This document shows, piece by piece, positions 20,668 through 31,000 of a stretch of DNA of 64,000 nt. The stretch spans positions 1 to 64,000 of the forward strand of contig NZ_MTSZ01000010.1 of assembly GCF_002118315.1 (NCBI RefSeq). Reading direction: 5' to 3'. The position numbers and the translations under genes are program-made. The notes beneath the pieces are model-generated. The model did not search any database and was not told the origin of the DNA. It saw only the letters and a program-made list of their open reading frames with translations. Source of the stretch: Kiloniella majae. Its GTDB lineage: Bacteria > Pseudomonadota > Alphaproteobacteria > Kiloniellales > Kiloniellaceae. Position 1 is the first letter of the stretch; each line of letters starts with the position of its first letter.

Positions 20668-21051
20668 ATGTTGATTTCCACAGCCTATGCTCAGGCAGCT
20701 GGTGGTGCTGGTTCGTCGAGTGAATTGTTTGCGACACTATTCCCACTCGTTTTGATCTTCGCGGTTTTCTATTTCCTGATTATTCGCCCGCAAAGCAAGA
20801 AGATGAAACAGCAAAAAGCGATGATTGATGCTATTCGTCGTGGTGATAAGGTTGTTACAGCTGGTGGTGTTATTGGAACCGTTGCAAAAGTAAAAGACGG
20901 TGGCGAAGTTCAGATAGATATTGCTGAAAACGTTCGTATCACTGTTATTCAGAGCACGATTGCCAGTGTTGTCAGTAAAACAGAGCCTGCTGATAAGTCG
21001 GCTAATGACGACAAAGACAAAGATAAAAAAGACAAGAAATCTAAAGATTAA
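20668..21051 (+). CDS. yajC: preprotein translocase subunit YajC
   Basis: A 127-residue single-pass protein of the SecDF-YajC complex. The membrane helix LFPLVLIFAVFYFLIIRPQ is followed by the conserved RPQSKKMKQQKAMIDAIRRGDKVVTAGGVIG stretch. The tail is Lys/Asp rich. The ATG at 20668 is chosen for its GGAGGGA site 3 nt upstream; an earlier in-frame start would add a hydrophilic stretch absent from the family. Confidence 0.95.
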   Translation: MLISTAYAQAAGGAGSSSELFATLFPLVLIFAVFYFLIIRPQSKKMKQQKAMIDAIRRGDKVVTAGGVIGTVAKVKDGGEVQIDIAENVRITVIQSTIASVVSKTEPADKSANDDKDKDKKDKKSKD

Positions 21052-21115
21052 GCTCTTCTGGATTTGCCTTATTAAAGGGAAGTTTAAAGAAAAGCACCTT
21101 TAGAGGTAGTTTTTG

Positions 21116-21150
21116 CCTGCTCTGGCCCTATATCCAGAGCAGGTTTATTT
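21116..21150 (+). terminator. hairpin between yajC and secD
   Basis: A 10-bp perfect stem (21116-21125 with 21134-21143) followed by TTTATTT. It would end or attenuate yajC transcripts before secD, so secD may also have its own promoter in the 28 bp that follow or receive only read-through. Confidence 0.75.
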
Positions 21151-21178
21151 CATATATTAACAGATAATACGGCCCGTT

Positions 21179-22747
21179 ATGGTTCAGTTTTCCAAGTGGC
21201 AGATTTTTGCAGTTATTGGCGTTCTTGTTCTCGGTATTTTTTATGCCATGCCGAACTTGTTCAAAGAACAAACTCTTGAAACGTTCCCTGATTGGGTCGC
21301 GAGTGATCAGATTAATCTGGGGCTCGATCTACAAGGTGGGTCTTACCTGCTTCTAGAGGTTGATCTGGAAGCTGTTGAAGAAGAACAGCTTACCAATTTG
21401 GTCGAAGGGATCAGGGTAAACCTGCGCACTGAACGTATTGGGTATCAGAACCTACGTGTTGAAGGCAAAGCCGCGACCTTTACATTGCGTGATGTAAGTG
21501 AAGAAATGGTTTCTCGTGTACGTCAGATGATTTTTCAAAATAATCCGGGGCTTTTGATTTCGACCGATGGCGCCAAGGTTATTTCTGAATACAGTGATTT
21601 GGTCCTTCGTGAGCGCCGTATTGCTGTGATCAACCAATCGATTGAGGTTTTGCGCAAAAGACTGGATGAAACAGGAACAAAGGAAATCAGCCTGCAAAGA
21701 CAGGGTGAAAGCCGTATTCTTATTCAGGTTCCGGGCGTTAAAGATCCGGATGAAATTAAACGGTTGATCGGTAAAACTGCAAAACTGACATTCCATCTGG
21801 TTGATCAAAACGCTGATCCTTATTCTGGTAAGGCTCCTGTTGGATCGCAGATTATGCTGTCGCAGGAAACGCAGGCAAGTGGTCAACCACAACGGTATGT
21901 GATCAAAAAACGGGTTATGGTGAGTGGTGAAAACCTGATTGACGCGCAGTCAACTTTCCAGGATGCCCAACCGGTTATCTCCTTTACTTTCGATACGACT
22001 GGCGCGCAGAGATTTGCGCGGGTAACGCAGGAAAACGTTAACCGTCCTTTCGCAATTGTTTTGGACGGCAAGGTTATTTCTGCCCCTGTTATCAGGTCAC
22101 CAATCCTAACAGGTAACGGCATTATTTCGGGTAACTTCACACCACAATCTGCAGAAGAACTCGCTGTGCTTCTCCGCGCTGGTGCACTACCTGCACCGCT
22201 TGACATCCTAGAAGAGCGCACTGTTGGTGCTGGGCTTGGTGAAGATTCCGTCAATGCAGGTAAGATCGCAAGTATCATCGGTTTGGTTCTTGTGTTGGTC
22301 TTTATGGGATCATCTTATGGTCTGTTTGGCATCATGGCGAATTTTGCACTGGTTGCGAACCTGGTACTTATTGTTGCTGTGCTCTCGCTTTTCCAGGCGA
22401 CACTTACTCTGCCGGGAATTGCCGGGATTGTGTTGACGATCGGTATGGCCGTGGATGCTAACGTGCTTATTTTTGAGCGTATCCGCGAAGAAATCCGTAA
22501 TGGTCGTGGGCCAGTTATGGCCGTTGATGCTGGATATAAACGTGCGATTGCGACGATTTTAGATTCAAACATCACGACCCTTATTGCGGCTGTTTTACTG
22601 TTCCAATTCGGGACAGGACCAATCAAAGGCTTTGCCGTAACACTGACCATCGGGATTGTTACATCAATGTTCACAGCGATTATGTTTACACGATTGCTTA
22701 TTGTAACCTGGTTGCGCCGTCGCCGGCCGCAGTCACTTGGTATATAA
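21179..22747 (+). CDS. secD: protein translocase subunit SecD
   Basis: A 522-residue RND-type membrane protein that uses proton motive force to help Sec export from the periplasmic side. It has one N-terminal helix, the LGLDLQGGSYLLLEV motif (about residue 50), the large periplasmic P1 head, and five C-terminal helices with GMAVDANVLIFERIREE. secF follows 15 bp later. Confidence 0.98.
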   Translation: MVQFSKWQIFAVIGVLVLGIFYAMPNLFKEQTLETFPDWVASDQINLGLDLQGGSYLLLEVDLEAVEEEQLTNLVEGIRVNLRTERIGYQNLRVEGKAATFTLRDVSEEMVSRVRQMIFQNNPGLLISTDGAKVISEYSDLVLRERRIAVINQSIEVLRKRLDETGTKEISLQRQGESRILIQVPGVKDPDEIKRLIGKTAKLTFHLVDQNADPYSGKAPVGSQIMLSQETQASGQPQRYVIKKRVMVSGENLIDAQSTFQDAQPVISFTFDTTGAQRFARVTQENVNRPFAIVLDGKVISAPVIRSPILTGNGIISGNFTPQSAEELAVLLRAGALPAPLDILEERTVGAGLGEDSVNAGKIASIIGLVLVLVFMGSSYGLFGIMANFALVANLVLIVAVLSLFQATLTLPGIAGIVLTIGMAVDANVLIFERIREEIRNGRGPVMAVDAGYKRAIATILDSNITTLIAAVLLFQFGTGPIKGFAVTLTIGIVTSMFTAIMFTRLLIVTWLRRRRPQSLGI

Positions 22748-22762
22748 GGGGAGGCTGGAATC

Positions 22763-23740
22763 ATGGCGTTAATTAAAAAGCTTCCGACAGACCTTAACAT
22801 CAACTTTATGGGCAAAAGAAAGCTTTTCATGGCTTTCTCTGTACTCATGATTGCATTGTCCTTGGTATTGGTTGCGACCCGTGGATTGAACTTTGGGGTG
22901 GATTTCCGCGGTGGTATTCTGATTGAAATCAGAACATCAGAACCTGCTGACTTGTCTTCTCTTAGGTCTCGTATCGGGTCGCTTGGTCTGGGCGAAATTA
23001 GCCTTCAGGAATTCGGTGCACCGACAGATGTTCTCATCAACATCCAAAAGCAGGATGGTGATGAAAAAGAACAGATGAAAGCCATTCAACTGGTGAAGGA
23101 TGAGCTGGGCAGCGCGGTTGAAGAGTATCGCCGTGTCGAGTTCGTGGGTCCAAAGGTTGGGGCAGAACTCAAAGAAGATGGAGCATTGGCAACGCTTTTT
23201 GCCTTGCTCGGTATCGCTTTTTACATCTGGTTCAGGTTTGAGTGGCAGTTCTCAGTTGCTGCTTTGATGGCATTGACACACGATATTATTACAACAATCG
23301 GTTTCTTTGCTCTGACACAGTACGAATTCAATCTGGCAACATTGGCCGCTGTCTTGACGATTGCGGGGTATTCAATCAACGATACAGTTGTGATTTTTGA
23401 TCGTGTACGTGATGAATTGCGTCGCTATAAAAAGATGGAAGTTATTGACGTTCTTAATATGTCGATTAACAGAACGCTTTCCCGAACGATCCTGACATCT
23501 GTAACGACACTTCTTGCTCTTATCGCACTCTTTGTGTTTGGCGGCGAAGTTATCAGAGGTTTGAGCCTTGGTCTTATCTGGGGTGTTACCATCGGTACCT
23601 ATTCCTCTGTTGGACTTGCTGTTCCCTTACTCTTTGCTACAAACGTCAGACCTTCTATTCCTGAAGAAGAGGAAGAGGGGCTTGTGGACGAGAATGGTCA
23701 GAAGATCGAACTCGTTCAGGAAAATGACAAAGCCGGTTAG
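22763..23740 (+). CDS. secF: protein translocase subunit SecF
   Basis: A 325-residue partner of SecD with six helices. It has the GVDFRGGILIEI motif near residue 36 and the TIAGYSINDTVVIFDRVRDEL motif in the membrane core. The start is ATG with AAGGGGAGG upstream. It is followed by the Mth938-type gene after 12 bp, apparently in the same operon. Confidence 0.98.
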   Translation: MALIKKLPTDLNINFMGKRKLFMAFSVLMIALSLVLVATRGLNFGVDFRGGILIEIRTSEPADLSSLRSRIGSLGLGEISLQEFGAPTDVLINIQKQDGDEKEQMKAIQLVKDELGSAVEEYRRVEFVGPKVGAELKEDGALATLFALLGIAFYIWFRFEWQFSVAALMALTHDIITTIGFFALTQYEFNLATLAAVLTIAGYSINDTVVIFDRVRDELRRYKKMEVIDVLNMSINRTLSRTILTSVTTLLALIALFVFGGEVIRGLSLGLIWGVTIGTYSSVGLAVPLLFATNVRPSIPEEEEEGLVDENGQKIELVQENDKAG

Positions 23741-23752
23741 GAGTTAACCTTC

Positions 23753-24130
23753 GTGGAAGTATCACTTAAAATTCCAGAAGGAAAACAGGTTATTGAAAAG
23801 TATGGTAATGGTCGTTTTATGGTATCCGACCATTACCATGAAGGCTCTATTCTGGTATTGCCAGATCTGACCGAAGCCTGGTCCGTTCAACATTTTTCCG
23901 AAATATCTCTGGAAACACTCAATCCTTTTGTTGAAAAGGCAAGTGAGATTGAAGTGTTGATTATTGGATGCGGCGCCAAAGGCGAGTTCATTACGCCAAC
24001 TTTCCGAAATAGCCTGAAAGAAAAAGGGTTGATTGTGGATGCGATGGATACAGGCGCTGCCTGTCGTACCTATAATGTACTTCTTTCTGAAGGTCGGAAT
24101 GTTGCCGCTGCTTTAATCGCAGTTGATTAA
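23753..24130 (+). CDS. Mth938-like domain protein (NDUFAF3 homologue)
   Basis: A 125-residue single-domain protein of the Mth938/DUF498 family, to which mitochondrial complex I assembly factor NDUFAF3 belongs. Family features seen are VLIIGCGAKGEF, followed by VDAMDTGAACRTYNVLLSEGRNVAAALI. The start is GTG with AGGAGTT 5 nt upstream. It is linked to secDF; this linkage is known from other alphaproteobacteria and was part of the argument for a membrane-protein assembly role. The complex I role here is inferred. Confidence 0.87.
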   Translation: MEVSLKIPEGKQVIEKYGNGRFMVSDHYHEGSILVLPDLTEAWSVQHFSEISLETLNPFVEKASEIEVLIIGCGAKGEFITPTFRNSLKEKGLIVDAMDTGAACRTYNVLLSEGRNVAAALIAVD

Positions 24131-24153
24131 AACCTTCTGTGGGTACAAATCAC

Positions 24154-25023
24154 ATGTCGAATGATACTGGCCTATCCTATTGCGGAGAAGATATTAAGAA
24201 AAACGACTACGATCGTTATCTGACGTGCCTTTTTGCAAAAGATTTTGCCCGAGAAAATCTCTTTGCCCTTTATGCTTTCAACCAGGAAATAGCGAAAACA
24301 GCCGAAGTAGTCAGCGAACCGTTAACTGGAATGATAAGGTTGCAATGGTGGCGAGAGGCTATCGAAGGAATTTATGAAGGTAACCCGCGTAAACATCTGG
24401 TTGTTGAGGCCTTAGCCAAAGCTGTCAAAGATCATGGGTTGAAACGTGAGAAGCTGGATGAGTTTATTAACACCAGAGAATTTGATCTGGAAGATACCGT
24501 TCCACTAAGTCTTGAATCCCTTGAAAATTACGTCGAAAAAACATCTTCTGCTCTCTTAAGTTTGGCAACAGATATCACACTTAAAAAATCCGACTTGGAT
24601 AAAGGTGTTAATGAAGCTTTGGAGCAGGCTTGCCAATCCATGGGCTTGGCTTGGGGCTTACTTGGTATTATTCGGGCAACTCCTTTTTATGCCGCAAAAA
24701 AGCGAATTTTTTTACCTCAGGATCTTATAGGCCAGTATGAGCTTAACACTTCAACACTTTTCGAGTTGAAATCATTGCCGGAGTTACGGGCAATTACCAA
24801 AATCCTGACTGAGCAGATCAAAATACACTTGAGCAAGGCGCGTCGGTTATCGGGTGAAATACCTAAACCAGCTAAATCACCTTTGCTTCTCGGTGTTTTG
24901 GCAGATCAGTATATCAAAAGGCTTGAGGGTAATAATTACGATCCTTTTGATGCCGCACTTCATCACCCCAAAGCTTCTGCGCCTTGGAAGCTTATGTGGG
25001 CTAATATTTGTTCTCGCTATTAA
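24154..25023 (+). CDS. squalene/phytoene synthase-fold protein (NDUFAF6-like)
   Basis: A 289-residue protein of the trans-isoprenyl diphosphate synthase (head-to-head) fold, recognisable by LFALYAFNQEIAKTAEVVSEP, RLQWWREAIEGIY and FLPQDLIGQY. Both Asp-rich motifs that bind prenyl diphosphate in real phytoene and squalene synthases are absent (QEIAKTAE and RATPFYAAKK replace them). This fits the non-catalytic NDUFAF6 branch, a complex I assembly factor in mitochondria. An in-frame GTG at 24139 would add 5 residues. It directly follows the NDUFAF3 homologue. Confidence 0.85.
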   Translation: MSNDTGLSYCGEDIKKNDYDRYLTCLFAKDFARENLFALYAFNQEIAKTAEVVSEPLTGMIRLQWWREAIEGIYEGNPRKHLVVEALAKAVKDHGLKREKLDEFINTREFDLEDTVPLSLESLENYVEKTSSALLSLATDITLKKSDLDKGVNEALEQACQSMGLAWGLLGIIRATPFYAAKKRIFLPQDLIGQYELNTSTLFELKSLPELRAITKILTEQIKIHLSKARRLSGEIPKPAKSPLLLGVLADQYIKRLEGNNYDPFDAALHHPKASAPWKLMWANICSRY

Positions 25024-25040
25024 TTAAAGCGATTAGATAA

Positions 25041-25070
25041 TAAAAAAGGTCGCTAACGAGAGCGACCTTC
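25041..25070. terminator. terminator between the NDUFAF6-like gene and trmFO
   Basis: A 9-bp stem (25046-25054 with 25061-25069). Leftward it is followed by a six-T run, so it is a good terminator for trmFO. It may also stop rightward transcripts. Confidence 0.85.
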
Positions 25071-25097
25071 TAAATAGAGCTGATTGATTTCTCAATA

Positions 25098-26459
25098 TTA
25101 TTGATTTTCGTCTAACCAGCTTTTCAGATCTTCGAGTGCCCGCTTGGAATAAAGTGGTTTGCGATCTTTCTTTTTCAGCTTTTTACCCGGCCCTTTCGGA
25201 ATGTTCGGGAAGATACCAAAGTTCACATTCATAGGCTGGAATGTTTTTGCGTCAGCACCACCGGTGACATGATTGATCAGTGCACCGTGAGCTGTAGTAA
25301 TTGGCGGCGCGGGCAGATCTTTGCCTAAACGTTCCGCAGCTGCAAAACGCCCGGCCATTAGACCTGACGCAGCTGATTCCACATAGCCTTCGACCCCTGT
25401 AATTTGCCCGGCAAATCTGAGGCGTGGCATTGGTTTCATACGAAGCGAATGATCAAGCAGCTTAGGCGATTTTAAAAAGGTGTTGCGGTGGAGGCCACCT
25501 AGGCGGGCAAATTCAGCTTCTTCGAGACCAGGAATTGCACGGATAATTTCCATTTGCGCGCCGTACTTCATTTTGGTTTGGAAGCCGACGATATTATAAA
25601 TTGTGCCCAGTTTGTTATCCTGACGCAGCTGAACAACAGCATAGGGCTCTTCATCACTGTGTGGGTTGGTGAGGCCAACAGGTTTCATGGGACCAAAACG
25701 CAGCGTTTCTACACCACGGCTTGCCATGACTTCGATTGGTAAGCAGCCTTCGAAATAGGGCGTGTTCTCTTCCCATTCTTTGAAATCGGTTTTGTCACTG
25801 TCTATCAATGCCTGAATAAAGGTTTCGTATTGTTCTTTATTCATTGGGCAATTGATGTAGTCGGCACCGTCACCACCAGGGCCAACCTTGTCGTATCTGG
25901 ACTGGAACCAGGCTTTGTCAAAGTTGATGGAATCTTTATAAACAATCGGCGCAATCGCATCAAAAAATGCGAGGTATTCTTCCCCTGTGATAGAGGCAAT
26001 GACTTCGCTCATGCTTTCTGATGTCAAAGGTCCTGTGGCGACAATGACGGAATCCCATTCTTCTGGCGGAAGGACAGAAACTTCTTCTCGTTTGATGGTC
26101 ACAAGGGGATGATCTTCCAGACGTTTGGTGACTTCATCTGAAAAGTCATTTCTATCGACAGCCAGTGCACCACCGGCAGGCACCATGTGTTTTGCTGCAC
26201 AGGACATGATAAGAGAGTCCATTCTGCGCATTTCTTCGTGTAACAGACCTACGGCATTATTCTCATAATCATCAGAACGGAAGGAATTGGAGCATACCAA
26301 TTCGGCAAGGCCTTCACCTTGATGTGCCTCTGTTTTTCGAACGGGACGCATTTCATGAAGAATTACCGGAACACCAGCCTGTGCGATTTGCCAGGTTGCT
26401 TCCGTTCCGGCCATACCACCGCCAACGACATGGATCTCTTTTAAGTCACTATTGCTCAT
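25098..26459 (-). CDS. trmFO: methylenetetrahydrofolate-tRNA-(uracil-5-)-methyltransferase TrmFO
   Basis: An FAD- and folate-dependent enzyme making 5-methyluridine at position 54 of tRNA, used by Gram-positives and many alphaproteobacteria in place of TrmA. The FAD motif [16 protein letters not shown] lies at the start; then [19 protein letters not shown] and [20 protein letters not shown] are family signatures. The ATG at 26459 has AAAGAGAC upstream and is preferred to 26540. 453 residues. Confidence 0.96.
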   Translation of the reverse strand: MSNSDLKEIHVVGGGMAGTEATWQIAQAGVPVILHEMRPVRKTEAHQGEGLAELVCSNSFRSDDYENNAVGLLHEEMRRMDSLIMSCAAKHMVPAGGALAVDRNDFSDEVTKRLEDHPLVTIKREEVSVLPPEEWDSVIVATGPLTSESMSEVIASITGEEYLAFFDAIAPIVYKDSINFDKAWFQSRYDKVGPGGDGADYINCPMNKEQYETFIQALIDSDKTDFKEWEENTPYFEGCLPIEVMASRGVETLRFGPMKPVGLTNPHSDEEPYAVVQLRQDNKLGTIYNIVGFQTKMKYGAQMEIIRAIPGLEEAEFARLGGLHRNTFLKSPKLLDHSLRMKPMPRLRFAGQITGVEGYVESAASGLMAGRFAAAERLGKDLPAPPITTAHGALINHVTGGADAKTFQPMNVNFGIFPNIPKGPGKKLKKKDRKPLYSKRALEDLKSWLDENQ

Positions 26460-26609
26460 GATTGTCTCTTTACTATTCATTGCGTCTGCAATAATAAAAT
26501 TTTTTGTGTTATATCTACTAAAAAGCTGCTTTGCACCCATATGTTTTAAATAAACATATTTTCTTTCTCATAACCTATAATAACATAATAAACCGGAGCT
26601 CTTTATTTC

Positions 26610-27842
26610 ATGCAACGAATAGATGATCGCGTTAGACGTGGTGGCGACGAAGACAGTCTGATCGGCTCTGTGGTTGATTGGGTTATGGCTCAGGCGCTTC
26701 GCGATACCACGATCGAAGAATTATTTGAAGGATGCTGCCTAAGGCTGAGGTCTGCGGGATTACCTATTGCCCGTGGGTATATCGCGTTTCGTACTCTGCA
26801 TCCTTTGTATAGCGCCATGGGGTTGACCTGGGAACTTGGCAATGGTGTTAAAACTGTCGGCATGTCACATGAAAGTTCCGGGTCTGAAGAGTGGCGTAGA
26901 AGTCCGTTCTATTTCATGCTGAGCAAAGAGATCGGCTTGCTCAGGCGACGTCTGGTGGGCGAAGGAGCTATCCATGACTTCAAGCTCATGGAAGATCTTC
27001 GTGACGATGGTTATACGGACGTCTTGTGTTATGCGATCCACTTTGATCAAGAATCCCTTGGCGATACAGACGGTAGAGGTATTTTGGGAACCTGGTCGAG
27101 CGATATCAAAGCCGGCTTGAGTGATACGGACATTAAATCGCTTATTCGTGTTCAAAACCGTCTTGCTGTGGCTTGTAAAGTGATTATTACCTCGCAAATT
27201 GCTCACAATATCTCAACGACCTATCTTGGCCGTAATGCAGGGCAACGGGTTCTAAAAGGTCAAATTCAACGTGGTGACGGCGAAAAAATTCACGCGGTCA
27301 TCTGGTACAGTGATCTCAGGAACTCAACCGCACTGGCAGATATGATGCCGGAAGAGGACTATCTGGATCTGCTGAATGGGTATTTTGAAAGTACGGCGGG
27401 GGCCATTATTGATAATGGTGGCGACGTTCTGTTGTTGATCGGTGATGCTGTTCTGGGGATTTTTCCATTCACTGAAGATAAAACACAGGCCGAAACGGGT
27501 GAAATGGCGGTTAAAGCTGCTTATGATGCGTTAGAACGTATCAAGGAGTTGAATGCCTGTGCTTGCGATAACGGCAAGTGTGAAGCTTCCTTTGGTCTTG
27601 GTTTACACGTCGGGAACGTGATGTTTGGCAATATTGGTTTGCCAGATCGTCTTCAGTTCACAACAGTTGGCCCTGCGGTTAACGAGGTCGCCAGATTGGA
27701 AGCACTGACCAAAGAACTTGGCAAGCGTATTTTGATGAGTAAAGAGTTTGCAGAAATCGCTGGACGTAAATGCATGCCTATGGGCGAGCATACCTTGCGC
27801 GGCATTGAAGAACGACGTGAGATCTTTACACTAGATGATTGA
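26610..27842 (+). CDS. class III adenylate/guanylate cyclase domain protein
   Basis: A 410-residue protein with an N-terminal domain of about 220 residues without a recognisable family, and a C-terminal class III cyclase catalytic domain (about 225-405). Metal ligands Asp are in WYSDLRNST and in LLIGDAVLGIF, and the transition-state Asn/Arg pair is in GPAVNEVARLE. At the place usually held by the base-selecting Lys (xKFIGD) the sequence reads LLLIGD. It makes a cyclic nucleotide if active; which one is uncertain. The N-terminal domain is probably sensory. Confidence 0.88.
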   Translation: MQRIDDRVRRGGDEDSLIGSVVDWVMAQALRDTTIEELFEGCCLRLRSAGLPIARGYIAFRTLHPLYSAMGLTWELGNGVKTVGMSHESSGSEEWRRSPFYFMLSKEIGLLRRRLVGEGAIHDFKLMEDLRDDGYTDVLCYAIHFDQESLGDTDGRGILGTWSSDIKAGLSDTDIKSLIRVQNRLAVACKVIITSQIAHNISTTYLGRNAGQRVLKGQIQRGDGEKIHAVIWYSDLRNSTALADMMPEEDYLDLLNGYFESTAGAIIDNGGDVLLLIGDAVLGIFPFTEDKTQAETGEMAVKAAYDALERIKELNACACDNGKCEASFGLGLHVGNVMFGNIGLPDRLQFTTVGPAVNEVARLEALTKELGKRILMSKEFAEIAGRKCMPMGEHTLRGIEERREIFTLDD

Positions 27843-27877
27843 TCTCGAAGACAAACTATTAATCAGATTTAAGTGAG

Positions 27878-27913
27878 AAAAGCCGGATAGATTGATTTTT
27901 ATCCGGCCTTTCT
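27878..27913. terminator. bidirectional terminator between the cyclase gene and uvrA
   Basis: An 8-bp stem (27882-27889 with 27900-27907) flanked by A-rich and T-rich tracts between two converging genes. Confidence 0.8.
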
Positions 27914-27919
27914 TGTTTG

Positions 27920-30760
27920 TTATTTCAGGTAGGGTTTTAAATATTCACCTGTATAGCTGCCTTTTGTCTTGGCTACGTCCTCTGGTGTTCCCGTGGCAAC
28001 AACGCGTCCGCCTTTGTCACCGCCCTCTGGACCCATGTCGATAATCCAGTCGGCGATTTTGATAACTTCAAGATTATGCTCGATACAGAGGATTGTGTTC
28101 CCTTGATCCACGAGGGACTGAAGGACTTCCAACAGTTTTTTCACATCATCAAAGTGTAGGCCGGTTGTGGGCTCATCCAGAATATAGAGTGTTTTCCCTG
28201 TTGCTCGTCTGGAAAGCTCTTTGGCCAATTTAACACGCTGTGCTTCCCCACCGGACAGTGTTGTGGCCGCCTGACCAACCTGAACATATCCCAATCCAAC
28301 TCTTTGCAGGGTTTCCAGTTTATTGCGAATAGAGGGAACAGCCTTAAAGAATTCCAATCCATCATCAACATTCATATGTAAAACATCCGAGATGGATTTA
28401 CCTTTATAGAGAATTTCAAGTGTCTCACGGTTATAGCGCTTACCCTTACAGACATCGCACTCAACATAGACATCAGGCAGGAAGTGCATTTCGATCTTGA
28501 TGACACCATCGCCCTGACAGGCTTCACAACGTCCGCCCTTTACATTGAAAGAGAAACGTCCGGGTTTGTAGCCACGGGTTTTGGCTTCGGGTAGGCCGGC
28601 AAACCAGTCTCTGATCGGGGAGAACGCGCCTGTGTAGGTGGCAGGGTTTGATCGTGGTGTGCGGCCAATAGGGGATTGGTCAATATCAATCACCTTATCA
28701 ATAAACTCTAGTCCTTCGATTGCATCATGGCTTCCGGGCTGTCCTTTGGCATTATGCAATTTACGTGAAACGGCTTTATATAACGTCTCAAGGATCAATG
28801 TTGACTTACCGCTACCGGAAACGCCTGTGATGCAGGTGAAAGTGCCAAGTGGAACATCTATCGATACATTTTGCAGGTTATTTTCATTTGCCTTGAGGAC
28901 TTTAATCTTTTGTCCTTTATGACCTTTACGGCGTTTTTCAGGGAGTGTTATAGAGACTTCGCCGGTTAGATATTTTGCCGTTAAGCTTGCTTCCGTTGCC
29001 ATCACTTCATCTGGTGTGCCACAGGCAACTATCTGTCCACCATGTTTTCCGGCCCGTGGCCCCATATCGACGAGGTAATCCGCAGTTCGAATGGCATCCT
29101 CATCGTGCTCAACAACAACAACAGTGTTGCCAAGATCTCGCAAACGGCGCAGTGTTTCCAGCAATCGGGCATTATCTCGCTGGTGCAAGCCAATTGAAGG
29201 CTCGTCCAGAACGTAGAGAACACCCGTCAGGCCCGAGCCAATTTGCGATGCCAGACGAATACGCTGGCTTTCACCTCCAGACAGCGTTGCCGAAGAGCGG
29301 GAAAGGGTCAGATAGTCGAGACCGACGTTTACGAGGAAATAAAGCCGTTCATTGATTTCCTTGAGAATTCTAACGGCGATTTCATTTTCCTTGTCGCTGA
29401 GAATATCCGGGATTTCGTTGAACCATTTCTCGGCTTCGGCAATGGAAAGTTGGGCAATTTCACCTACGTGTTTTTTGCCAATTTTAACAGCCAGTGCTTC
29501 CGGTTTTAGACGATGCCCCTCACACGTCTGGCAAGGCTGTTTCGTTTGATATTTTGATAGTTCTTCACGGACCCAGTCGCTATCGGTTTCCCGGAAGCGT
29601 CTTTCCATGTTGGGGATAATGCCTTCGAAAGGCTTTTTAGTCTGATAGCTCCGGTTGCCGTCAGTGTAGGTCATCTCTATCACTTCTTTACCTGAACCAT
29701 TCAGAAGCAGGTTTTTGATTTTTTCTGGCAACTCATTCCAAGCGAGATCAAGGGCGAAGTCATAATGCTCGGCGAGACTTTTAAGGGTTTGCAGATAATA
29801 TTTAGAAGTCGAATTTGCCCATGGAGCAATCGCACCTTCTTTGAGGGAAACGCGCTGGTCGGGAACAATCAGATCACCATCAAAGATAAGGGTCTTGCCT
29901 AATCCGTCACAGGCAGGGCAGGCACCAAAAGGATTGTTGAAAGAGAATAATCGGGGTTCAATCTCGTCAATGGTAAAACCGGATACCGGGCAAGCATAGC
30001 GTGCCGAGAAGATTGTCTGTTCGCCTGTTTTTGCGTTTTCAGCAAAAGCAATACCGTCAGCAAGGCCCAACGCAGTTTCCAGACTGTCAGCCAAACGGGT
30101 TTTAATGTCGTCCTTGACCACGACACGATCAACAACAACTTCAATGTCGTGTTTTTTCTTTTTGTCCAGTGCGGGAACGTCGCCGATTTCGTAAAGTTCT
30201 CCGTCAACCTTTACGCGCTGAAAACCCCGAACCTGTAAATCTGCCAGCTCTTTGCGATATTCGCCTTTGCGTCCCCGAACAATCGGGGCAAGCAGATAGA
30301 GGCGAGTACCACTTTCCATCTCCATGACCTTATCGACCATCTGACTGACAGACTGGCTTTGGATTGGAAGTCCGGTTGCTGGTGAGTAGGGAATACCGAC
30401 ACGCGCAAAGAGAAGGCGCAGGTAATCATAAATTTCTGTTACGGTGCCTACGGTAGAACGCGGATTTTTTGATGTTGTCTTTTGCTCGATTGAAATCGCT
30501 GGCGATAATCCTTCGATAGAATCCACATCAGGCTTTTGCATAAGTTCAAGAAACTGGCGGGCATAAGCGGAAAGGGATTCGACATAGCGTCGTTGCCCTT
30601 CTGCGTAGATCGTGTCAAAGGCGAGAGAAGATTTGCCGGACCCACTGAGGCCCGTGATAACAACGAGTTCATTTCTGGGTAAATCAACACTGACGTTTTT
30701 CAGGTTATGTTCTCTCGCGCCACGTACGGAAATAGTGCGGGATTCCTGTATTGAACTCAT
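27920..30760 (-). CDS. uvrA: excinuclease ABC subunit A
   Basis: The damage-recognition ATPase of nucleotide excision repair, 946 residues. It has two ABC modules (Walker [10 protein letters not shown] and GVSGSGKST, with signature motifs LSGGESQR and LSGGEAQR). The C-terminal zinc module CEACQGDG...CDVCKGKR is intact. In the first zinc module the usual CPxC reads CPVS, a substitution I recall in other alphaproteobacteria. Upstream at 30808-30822 is a near-consensus LexA box, so SOS control is likely. ssb is divergent. Confidence 0.98.
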   Translation of the reverse strand: MSSIQESRTISVRGAREHNLKNVSVDLPRNELVVITGLSGSGKSSLAFDTIYAEGQRRYVESLSAYARQFLELMQKPDVDSIEGLSPAISIEQKTTSKNPRSTVGTVTEIYDYLRLLFARVGIPYSPATGLPIQSQSVSQMVDKVMEMESGTRLYLLAPIVRGRKGEYRKELADLQVRGFQRVKVDGELYEIGDVPALDKKKKHDIEVVVDRVVVKDDIKTRLADSLETALGLADGIAFAENAKTGEQTIFSARYACPVSGFTIDEIEPRLFSFNNPFGACPACDGLGKTLIFDGDLIVPDQRVSLKEGAIAPWANSTSKYYLQTLKSLAEHYDFALDLAWNELPEKIKNLLLNGSGKEVIEMTYTDGNRSYQTKKPFEGIIPNMERRFRETDSDWVREELSKYQTKQPCQTCEGHRLKPEALAVKIGKKHVGEIAQLSIAEAEKWFNEIPDILSDKENEIAVRILKEINERLYFLVNVGLDYLTLSRSSATLSGGESQRIRLASQIGSGLTGVLYVLDEPSIGLHQRDNARLLETLRRLRDLGNTVVVVEHDEDAIRTADYLVDMGPRAGKHGGQIVACGTPDEVMATEASLTAKYLTGEVSITLPEKRRKGHKGQKIKVLKANENNLQNVSIDVPLGTFTCITGVSGSGKSTLILETLYKAVSRKLHNAKGQPGSHDAIEGLEFIDKVIDIDQSPIGRTPRSNPATYTGAFSPIRDWFAGLPEAKTRGYKPGRFSFNVKGGRCEACQGDGVIKIEMHFLPDVYVECDVCKGKRYNRETLEILYKGKSISDVLHMNVDDGLEFFKAVPSIRNKLETLQRVGLGYVQVGQAATTLSGGEAQRVKLAKELSRRATGKTLYILDEPTTGLHFDDVKKLLEVLQSLVDQGNTILCIEHNLEVIKIADWIIDMGPEGGDKGGRVVATGTPEDVAKTKGSYTGEYLKPYLK

Positions 30761-30807
30761 TTTATCGCCTGTAAATGTTTTGCAAATGTTCTCGTTGGAA
30801 TATATAT

Positions 30808-30822
30808 GGACGAACAGTGAAC
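30808..30822 (-). promoter_or_regulatory. candidate LexA (SOS) box of uvrA
   Basis: Read leftward, the site is GTTC-N7-GTCC, one mismatch from the alphaproteobacterial LexA consensus GTTC-N7-GTTC. It lies 48-62 bp upstream of the uvrA start. uvrA is a known SOS gene in relatives such as Rhodobacter. No matching box was found on the ssb side. Confidence 0.6.
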
Positions 30823-31000
30823 AAAATGCATCCTTTTTTATAAAATAGGGTGAATATTTTGGTGAAAACCTTTCAATAAAATGCGAATATCTTGCAGAAT
30901 AGAGATCGATCTTTTATTAGACGTTGGCTCTGAGCAGCCCGACTGATAGGGTTTCAGATCAATTTTTTTAGATTCTAAAGTAAATCATAGGGAAGAAGCC

